A program made the position numbers and the translations under genes. From an uncultured Lachnospiraceae bacterium (lineage in GTDB: Bacteria; Bacillota; Clostridia; Lachnospirales; Lachnospiraceae): 37,121 bases of DNA. The DNA lies in contig CAMNWW010000002.1 of the NCBI GenBank assembly GCA_946566415.1, positions 1 to 37,121 of the forward strand, read 5' to 3'. This document shows positions 31,703 through 37,121 of the stretch, piece by piece. Position 1 is the stretch's first letter; every line of letters starts with the position of its first letter. The notes beneath the pieces were generated by a model. That model made no database searches. It saw only the letters and a program-made list of their open reading frames with translations, and had not been told where the DNA came from.

Positions 31703-31822
31703 AGAGTCATGCAAGCAATGTTAGGGCCAGAAACTATTTTGACCTATGATACCTACGGATTGATCCGCACTTTGTGGTATCGTGCAGATTGCAATACTAT
31801 AAGTAAAAGGAGGGTACATATT

Positions 31823-31993
31823 ATGGCACATGTAATTTCTGATGCCTGCGTAAGCTGCGGCGCATGCGAAAGCGCTTGTCCGGTAGGCGCCATTTCAATG
31901 GGCGAAGACCATATGCAGATCGACGCCGGCGCTTGTGTTGACTGCGGCGCTTGTGAAGCTGCATGTCCAACAGGAGCTATTTCTGCCGAATAG
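31823..31993 (+). CDS. Clostridial-type 2[4Fe-4S] ferredoxin
   Basis: This 56-aa protein has two CxxCxxCxxxCP motifs, CVSCGACESACP and CVDCGACEAACP, each binding one [4Fe-4S] cluster. The two halves are an internal duplication. It carries low-potential electrons in anaerobic metabolism. AAAAGGAGGG lies upstream of the ATG at good spacing, so the longer open frame to the left is not used. It is a monocistronic gene with a terminator about 30 nt after the stop. Confidence 0.95.
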   Translation: MAHVISDACVSCGACESACPVGAISMGEDHMQIDAGACVDCGACEAACPTGAISAE

Positions 31994-32024
31994 TCTAATG
32001 TTGAAATAATTCAAACAGGTAATG

Positions 32025-32070
32025 GGAACGGATTTCTGCGGACAGCCGCCGGATACCCGTTCCTTTTTCT
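32025..32070 (+). terminator. Terminator after ferredoxin
   Basis: GGAACGG (32025-32031) pairs with CCGTTCC (32057-32063), with an inner CGG/CCG pair, followed by a T-rich tail (TTTTTCTTTT). Confidence 0.7.
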
Positions 32071-32166
32071 TTTCTTTCCAGCGGTTCTTTTGCCGCGCAT
32101 CATTTGTCGAACGATTTTTGTCCCACATGTCCTATTATATGCTACAATATACTTGTCACATGAAAT

Positions 32167-32200
32167 ACTTCAGAAACTTTTTTAGTTCTGTTCCTGAAGT
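32167..32200 (+). repeat. Hairpin upstream of the MerR-type gene
   Basis: ACTTCAG (32167-32173) pairs with CTGAAGT (32194-32200), with inner AACT/AGTT around six T. An alternative pairing (CAGAAACT with AGTTCTG) competes with it. It lies 30 nt before the start and might be an operator or leader structure. Confidence 0.4.
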
Positions 32201-32230
32201 GCCTACATAAATAATAAGGGGGTAAATCGT

Positions 32231-32815
32231 ATGGGCGACGTTCACTATATGATTTCGGAAACGTCCAAGCGGGTTGGTGTGGAATCCCATGTCCTCCGCT
32301 ACTGGGAAGATGAACTAGAGCTCCCCATCGGGCGTACGGAAATGGGACATCGGCACTATACGGAAGACGATATACAGCTTTTTAGCTGTATTAAAGAACT
32401 CAAGGACCAGGGCATGCTTCTCAAAGAGATCAAAAGCGTCCTGCCGGACATGCTCCGCGCCAAAGAACAATTAAGAGCAAAGCGTAAAGCGCTCGCAGAA
32501 AAATCAGACGCATCAAAATCCGCGGCAGAACTCTCTGTGCAGAACGGAAAGTTTGCCGAGTTGGAAGCTCTTCTGACGTCTGCCTTGCAGAACGTATTAT
32601 TAGAAAACAATAAGATCTTAGAGGACAATATCTGTAAGGGGGTGACTGAAAAAGTCGCGAAAGACATGGATTTCCTCCTCCAGGCGAAAGAGCGCCAGGA
32701 AGAAGAACGTTTCCGAAGGCTTGACCATCTCATCCGCCAACAGCAGTCAATACGGCGTGAAGCGGCAAAGCCCGCTCCCGCCCGATATCTGAGAAAGGTC
32801 CTCGGCGAATACTGA
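32231..32815 (+). CDS. MerR-family DNA-binding protein with coiled-coil tail
   Basis: This 194-aa protein has an N-terminal MerR winged helix (about 1-75): YMISETSKRVGVESHVLRYW, the beta-wing MGHRHYTEDDIQLF and the helix IKELKDQGMLLKEIK. The rest is charged helix and likely coiled coil, rich in Glu, Lys and Arg. No metal- or drug-binding C-terminal domain is visible. The layout recalls RacA-like chromosome-binding proteins as well as ordinary regulators. AAGGGGG precedes the ATG. It converges with dnaB, sharing a terminator-like hairpin. Confidence 0.8.
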   Translation: MGDVHYMISETSKRVGVESHVLRYWEDELELPIGRTEMGHRHYTEDDIQLFSCIKELKDQGMLLKEIKSVLPDMLRAKEQLRAKRKALAEKSDASKSAAELSVQNGKFAELEALLTSALQNVLLENNKILEDNICKGVTEKVAKDMDFLLQAKERQEEERFRRLDHLIRQQQSIRREAAKPAPARYLRKVLGEY

Positions 32816-32825
32816 TTATAAGACA

Positions 32826-32870
32826 GGGGCTGTGAAAAAGGAGTTGGAACACTCTAAATTTTACAGCCCC
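32826..32870. terminator. Terminator-like hairpin between MerR-type gene and dnaB
   Basis: GGGGCTGT (32826-32833) pairs with ACAGCCCC (32863-32870), and the stem can extend inward with mismatches (AAAA/TTTT, GGAGT/ACTCT). It lies between two convergent stops and could serve both, though neither side has a long T tract. Confidence 0.6.
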
Positions 32871-32884
32871 TCTGCTGCTTCTCT

Positions 32885-34237
32885 TTATTCGTCATTTCCT
32901 GCCGGTCTCTGTGAATTTGCAAATTTCGTGTACTGCGGAAGCCAGGTCAGGTTCACGGTCCCAATGGGACCGTTCCTCTGTTTTGCGATAATAATCTCCG
33001 CTTCATTCACATGCTCGGTATCTTTGTGATAATAATCATCGCGGTAAATGAACATTACCACGTCCGCGTCCTGCTCGATGGCCCCCGACTCACGCAGATC
33101 CGACAGCATGGGCCGGTTGTCCTTCCTTTGTTCCACCGTCCGGTTAAGCTGTGACAATGCGACGACAGGTACGTTAAGTTCCCGCGCAAGCGCTTTTAAG
33201 GACCTCGAAATCTCCGAGATTTCCTGCTGCCGCGATTCGCTCCGGCTTCCGACACTTCCGCTCATAAGCTGGAGGTAGTCGATGATGATCATCTCAATAT
33301 TATGCTCTATTTTATATTTCCTGCACTTCGAGCGAAGCTCAGATATCGAAATTCCCGGTGTGTCGTCAATGATCAAATTCGATCTGCCGATCACCCCCGC
33401 CCCTTCGATCAGTTTCTCCCAATCAGAATCCTTGAGATTTCCAGTTCTTATAAGCTGGGCGTCCACATAGGACTCTAAGGCAAACAGACGATTAACCAAC
33501 TGTTCTTTTGACATTTCCAGGCTGAAGACTGCTGTCGCCTTGTTCTGGCGAAACGCCACATGCTGGGCAATATTCAGCACAAACGCCGTTTTCCCCATGG
33601 AAGGCCTGGCCGCCACCAGGATAAGCTCCGACGGCTGCAGCCCTGACGTTTTATAATCCAGGTCAATAAACCCTGTAGGTATTCCCGTTACCGTCCCTTT
33701 ATTTTTGGACGCTTTCTCAATCTTCTCTAAAGCATTTAGGACGACCTGCTTGATCGGAACGTACTCTCCGCCGGTCCGTCTCTGCGCCAGATCGAAGACC
33801 TGCTTTTCCATCCTCTCGAAAATAGCTTCTACCGGCTCTTTTGCGAGATAGCAGGAGTTTACCAGCTCTTCATTCATCCGAATGATCTTTCGCAGAGTCG
33901 CCTTTTCCGCCACAATCTCCGCATAATGCCTGATATTTGCGGAAGTCTGCACCATTGTTAGAAGATCCCGTCCAAATTCAAGGCTGCTGATCTCTTCCGG
34001 TACGTCTTTCTCCTTAAGGCGGTCTTGCAATGTCACCAGATCGACAGGGGTTCCTTCATTAAAAAGTTCTACAATAGAATCAAAAACCACTCCATAAGCC
34101 TTCTGGTAAAAATCATCTCCGCAGATGCTTTCCGACGCCGTAGCAATCGCGTCCCTATCCATCAGCATGGCGCCGAGCACGGACTGTTCCGCCTCTATAC
34201 TGTGCGGCAGAACCCGCTTAATGAGCGCTTCATCCAT
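32885..34237 (-). CDS. dnaB: DnaB, replicative DNA helicase
   Basis: This 450-aa protein has the DnaB N-terminal domain (PHSIEAEQSVLGAMLMDRDA) and the RecA-like C-terminal domain. Walker A is ARPSMGKTAF (K216) and Walker B is IEMIIIDYLQLM. Later motifs are LSQLNRTVEQR and LRESGAIEQDADVVMFIYRD. It is the hexameric helicase of the replication fork. AAGGAGG lies 7 nt before the ATG. The order gdpP-rplI-dnaB is the standard Firmicutes arrangement. Confidence 0.97.
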   Translation of the reverse strand: MDEALIKRVLPHSIEAEQSVLGAMLMDRDAIATASESICGDDFYQKAYGVVFDSIVELFNEGTPVDLVTLQDRLKEKDVPEEISSLEFGRDLLTMVQTSANIRHYAEIVAEKATLRKIIRMNEELVNSCYLAKEPVEAIFERMEKQVFDLAQRRTGGEYVPIKQVVLNALEKIEKASKNKGTVTGIPTGFIDLDYKTSGLQPSELILVAARPSMGKTAFVLNIAQHVAFRQNKATAVFSLEMSKEQLVNRLFALESYVDAQLIRTGNLKDSDWEKLIEGAGVIGRSNLIIDDTPGISISELRSKCRKYKIEHNIEMIIIDYLQLMSGSVGSRSESRQQEISEISRSLKALARELNVPVVALSQLNRTVEQRKDNRPMLSDLRESGAIEQDADVVMFIYRDDYYHKDTEHVNEAEIIIAKQRNGPIGTVNLTWLPQYTKFANSQRPAGNDE

Positions 34238-34263
34238 TCTGGTTCCTCCTTAAAGCCTCACTC

Positions 34264-34710
34264 CTAAGCCTCGCCTACATGGACCGTAAGCTCTGCCGTC
34301 ACCTTGGGATGGAGTTTTACCGGAACACGGTGTACGCCCAGAGACTTGATCGCTTCCTTAAGCTGTATCTTTTTCTTATCAATCTCGTAGCCCATCTGTT
34401 CCTGCACAGCCTGGGCGATTTCCTTGGAAGAAACAGATCCGAAAACTCTTCCTCCTTCGCCGGTCTTGATACCAAGCTCAACTTTTCCGGCTTCCAGCTT
34501 TGCTGCCAGCTCTTTGGCTGCTTCCAGGTTCTCCTGTGCGATTTTCTCCTTATTTTGCTTTTGGAGCTTCAAATCATTCATATTCTTGTTGTTTGCTTCC
34601 AGCCCCAGCTTTCTCGGCAAAATATAATTTCTCGCGTATCCGTCATTTACATCTACAATCTCACCCTTTTTTCCCAGCGACTTAACATCCTGCATCAAAA
34701 TTACTTTCAT
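34264..34710 (-). CDS. rplI: 50S ribosomal protein L9
   Basis: This 148-aa protein has the L9 N-terminal domain (MKVILMQDVKSLGKKGEIVD, then VNDGYARNYILPR), the long connecting helix and the C-terminal domain with KTGEGGRVFGSVSSKEIAQA. The frame is open 18 codons further upstream; I chose the ATG 7 nt after AGGAGAG, which gives the normal family length. It lies between gdpP and dnaB. Confidence 0.97.
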   Translation of the reverse strand: MKVILMQDVKSLGKKGEIVDVNDGYARNYILPRKLGLEANNKNMNDLKLQKQNKEKIAQENLEAAKELAAKLEAGKVELGIKTGEGGRVFGSVSSKEIAQAVQEQMGYEIDKKKIQLKEAIKSLGVHRVPVKLHPKVTAELTVHVGEA

Positions 34711-34801
34711 CTTTCTTCTCTCCTCTTTCCTTATAAATAATATCCGGAACAAAAGCTTACGCATAATTCATACCGTACTTTACGCTTTTGCGCCGGCATC
34801 T

Positions 34802-36850
34802 TTATATGGCTCCTTCGGCTATCATGGCGCTGATCGTTCTCTTCAGGTCTTCGATACCGCGCTCCATATCGGTGTGATCAAACTGCGCGCCGGCCGTATT
34901 CAAATGACCGCCGCCTCCCAAACGCTCCATAATGATCTGGACATTGACTTCGTCGATGGCCCTTGCGCTGACGTAAATCTTACCATTATACTCCGTAAGG
35001 ACAAAGGACGCTTTAATCTCTTCGATGTCAAGCAGCTCGTTTGCTGCCTGCGCGCCGATAATCGTCGGGCTTTCAATCCCTAAATGCTGTCCTCTTGCAA
35101 TCGCGTACACATCCCGATACACCTCCGCGCTGCTGATGATCGCCGCCTTCGCCCGATAGGAAGCCATATCGTCGCGCAAAAGCTTGCGCACATAGGTAAT
35201 GTCGGCGCCGCACCGGCGCAGATACGCCGCCGCCTCAAACGTGCGCACCCCTGTACGGTTCACAAAATTATTCGTATCAACCAAAATCCCTGCATACATA
35301 CTGTTCGCCTCTGTGGGAGTCAGCTTCAGGTCATCGTTAAAATACTGCAGCACTTCCGCAACCATTTCACATGCAGAAGACGCATACGGTTCGATGTAGG
35401 AAAGCACCGCGTTTTCAATCACTTCGTCGCTCTGCCTATGGTGGTCCAGCACCGCGATGGTCTTCGTCAGCCTAAGCAGACGCTCGCACTCCGTCATTTT
35501 CGGCTTATTCGTGTCCACCACGACTACCATAGTACCCTCATTTGCCAGTTCTTCCGCCTCACGCGAGTCAACAAACAGGTCCTCCGGATATGCCGGATTG
35601 TTTCTGAACGACTCATAGAACGGACGCAGAGCCACGGAAATATCGTTCAGAACGATGTGCACCTTCTTTTCCAAAGTCGCCGCGGCACGGTAAATTCCAA
35701 TCGCAGCGCCGAACGAATCCACATCCGTCATCTTATGTCCCATGACGATAATCTGTTCTTTTGCTATGATAAATTCCCGAAGGGCTTCCGCTTTTACCCG
35801 TGCTTTTACGCGGGTATTTTTGGATGTCTGCTCTCGCTTTCCTCCATAATAAGATATTTCTTGCCCGTCTTTTACAACAACCTGATCGCCGCCCCTGGCA
35901 AGAGCCAGATCGATAGCGACACGCGCATAATTATATCCGATAAGATAAGTATCCCTGCTAAGTCCCACTCCAAAGCTTAATGTAACCGGAACCTGGTTCC
36001 CAATATTAACATTTTTTACGTCCTCAAGCAGTGAAAAACGATCCTCCTCCATTTCTTCAAAGCTTTCCTTCTTTATGATTACAAAGTATTTATCCTTTTC
36101 CAGCTTTTTCGCGATTCCATTCTGATTCGCTATATACTGGTTTATCTTACGGTCGATGAGCGCCACCAGAAGCGACTGGCGTACCTCCTCCACACTGTTC
36201 ATAACTTCGTCATAATTATCAATATAAATAAGTCCCGCCACAAGACGCTGTTTCTCATTCTCCCGCAGACATTCATTCAGCTCTGTCACATCCTGAAGAT
36301 GGACTGCGATAAAATAATTTTTCTCTGTAGGCATCTCCATAAGCTGCTCTGTCTCGCTCAGCCCGTCTACTGAAACGCAGCGTATCTCCGCCTGGTAATC
36401 CCTCTCGCTATAACTGAATTCCAGAGTTACTGTCGCATCCTCCTCTTTCGGAAACACACTCTGGTTCATCTCGGGAATATATTTACTTAGATAAGCATCC
36501 CGTATCGTATCTTCTCCCAAGACATCCCTAAACTGCGTATTCGCCCAAACGATCTTGCCGTCGTCCAAAAGGATCGCATAGGGAACCGAGAGTTCCTTCA
36601 GCAGCGTGTTCTGCACAATACCGTACTGTGCGGAAAATTCCACCATATCAGCTAATAAAAGCGACTTGTTGGAAAAATACATGATTCCCACCACGGCTGC
36701 ATAGACCAGGATGAATGCAAACATGAGTGTTCCCGCTTTTCGGTTAGTCTTGAATATCCAGATATCCATAGCGGCCAAAAGAAGAATCATTATTGCCGGC
36801 CACTGCATATACAGCCTTAATTGACCCTTTAACTTTACATTTTGCTTCAT
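34802..36850 (-). CDS. gdpP: GdpP-like c-di-AMP phosphodiesterase (DHH/DHHA1 with PAS and degenerate GGDEF)
   Basis: From the chosen ATG this is 682 aa. Two membrane helices (about 18-33 and 41-59) are followed by a PAS domain (about 85-190) and a GGDEF-like domain in which the active-site motif is lost (about 200-330, SFGVG at 292-296). A DHH/DHHA1 phosphodiesterase comes last: GHKMTDVDSFGA (371-382), D446 in VVVVDTNKP, DHH (469-471) and GGGGHLNTAG. GdpP hydrolyses c-di-AMP to pApA and controls potassium and wall homeostasis. The frame continues 58 codons upstream through hairpin DNA. AGAGGG about 8 nt before this ATG marks the true start. Confidence 0.95.
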   Translation of the reverse strand: MKQNVKLKGQLRLYMQWPAIMILLLAAMDIWIFKTNRKAGTLMFAFILVYAAVVGIMYFSNKSLLLADMVEFSAQYGIVQNTLLKELSVPYAILLDDGKIVWANTQFRDVLGEDTIRDAYLSKYIPEMNQSVFPKEEDATVTLEFSYSERDYQAEIRCVSVDGLSETEQLMEMPTEKNYFIAVHLQDVTELNECLRENEKQRLVAGLIYIDNYDEVMNSVEEVRQSLLVALIDRKINQYIANQNGIAKKLEKDKYFVIIKKESFEEMEEDRFSLLEDVKNVNIGNQVPVTLSFGVGLSRDTYLIGYNYARVAIDLALARGGDQVVVKDGQEISYYGGKREQTSKNTRVKARVKAEALREFIIAKEQIIVMGHKMTDVDSFGAAIGIYRAAATLEKKVHIVLNDISVALRPFYESFRNNPAYPEDLFVDSREAEELANEGTMVVVVDTNKPKMTECERLLRLTKTIAVLDHHRQSDEVIENAVLSYIEPYASSACEMVAEVLQYFNDDLKLTPTEANSMYAGILVDTNNFVNRTGVRTFEAAAYLRRCGADITYVRKLLRDDMASYRAKAAIISSAEVYRDVYAIARGQHLGIESPTIIGAQAANELLDIEEIKASFVLTEYNGKIYVSARAIDEVNVQIIMERLGGGGHLNTAGAQFDHTDMERGIEDLKRTISAMIAEGAI

Positions 36851-37036
36851 AATTTTACCCTCTTTGACTGTGTGGAACTGACAGGCATTAAGCGGCGCGC
36901 GGCTCTCCTCGACGGGCCTAAGCTCATGCGACGCAGCGCATTCGCTCACGGGCTTCGCCCTATGGGAACAGGAGACGGCAGCCCTGCCTGCAAGCAGGCG
37001 TTCTGCCGTTTCCTGTTCCCGCACGTCTCATGCCTA
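36851..37036 (-). repeat. Hairpin-rich leader of gdpP
   Basis: This stretch without a gene is the predicted leader of gdpP. It contains GGGC-TTC-GCCC (36950-36960). An 18-bp stem, 36964-36981 with 37003-37020, has a single G-T wobble and encloses a second perfect hairpin GCCTGC-AA-GCAGGC (36986-36999). It resembles a palindromic intergenic repeat. No T tract follows, so it is not a classical terminator. Confidence 0.65.
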
Positions 37037-37043
37037 CTTGAAC

Positions 37044-37072
37044 ATTATACCACTGTTTCTATATTTAGGAAA
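37044..37072 (-). promoter_or_regulatory. Extended -10 promoter of gdpP-rplI-dnaB
   Basis: On the minus strand a consensus TATAAT (37044-37049) is preceded by TGG, giving an extended -10. A weak TTTCCT lies 17 nt further upstream (37067-37072). The start near 37037 leaves a leader of about 187 nt. The remaining bases to the right edge (37073-37121) show no gene. Confidence 0.6.
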
Positions 37073-37121
37073 GAAAAAAGTAACGGGGACGCCGGGCAAA
37101 AAAGATTTACAGATTAATTCA

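Noticed and set aside
31709..31822. Longer ferredoxin start adding 38 residues
   Set aside because: The 56-aa form is the normal family size and has a near-perfect AAAAGGAGGG before its ATG; the extension is leader RNA.
36851..37024. 58-residue N-terminal extension of the gdpP product
   Set aside because: The extension is translated from hairpin DNA and is unlike GdpP proteins. A ribosome binding site precedes the internal ATG at 36850, where the membrane-helix N-terminus begins.

Overview
The window looks like chromosome of a motile, Gram-positive gut-type Clostridia, most likely a Lachnospiraceae (inference from the clostridial flagellar cluster with FliY, MotAB and FlbD inside it, the SleB-type hydrolase, the 2[4Fe-4S] clostridial ferredoxin and the gdpP-rplI-dnaB block). 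I see no phage, insertion sequence, tRNA, rRNA or CRISPR array.

Region 1 (1-15241, minus strand) is one large flagellar/chemotaxis operon read leftwards from a promoter at about 15109-15137: flgB, fliE, fliF, fliG, fliH, fliI, fliJ, fliK, flgD, a TIGR02530-type gene, flgE, flbD, motA, motB, fliM, cheY, flgC, fliY and the first 30 codons of fliO. It builds the rod, MS ring, switch, export ATPase, hook and stator. Three things are unusual. flgC has left its normal place beside flgB and lies between cheY and fliY. No fliL is present. A tandem palindromic repeat is inserted between fliE and fliF. FliY carries two CheC-type phosphatase sites and two copies of a FliM-N-terminus-like peptide in its linker.

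Region 2 (15242-18142) has a lytic transglycosylase without a visible signal peptide and, divergently, a chemoreceptor ending at a strong terminator.

Region 3 (18163-25131, minus strand) holds a TPR-like protein, a GNAT acetyltransferase, a 917-aa translational GTPase, a small membrane protein and a second chemoreceptor. The GTPase is the most interesting gene here: a Tet(M)-like ribosome-binding GTPase joined to a YacP/Rae1-like NYN ribonuclease domain. Its upstream region has two tiny overlapping ORFs and a 14-bp perfect inverted repeat that covers its ribosome binding site. This looks like an inducible ribosome-rescue or mRNA-cleavage factor, but that is inference.

Region 4 (25168-31482) contains a ribokinase-like sugar kinase, an orphan amino-acid-type binding protein, UppP, a Cof-type HAD phosphatase, a divergently transcribed coiled-coil/SleB wall hydrolase, a structured repeat array, and a sugar-binding lipoprotein.

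Region 5 (31483-37121) contains a small ferredoxin, a MerR-type regulator, and the conserved core block gdpP-rplI-dnaB (c-di-AMP phosphodiesterase, ribosomal protein L9, replicative helicase), read leftwards from an extended -10 promoter at about 37044-37052 and preceded by a long hairpin-rich leader.
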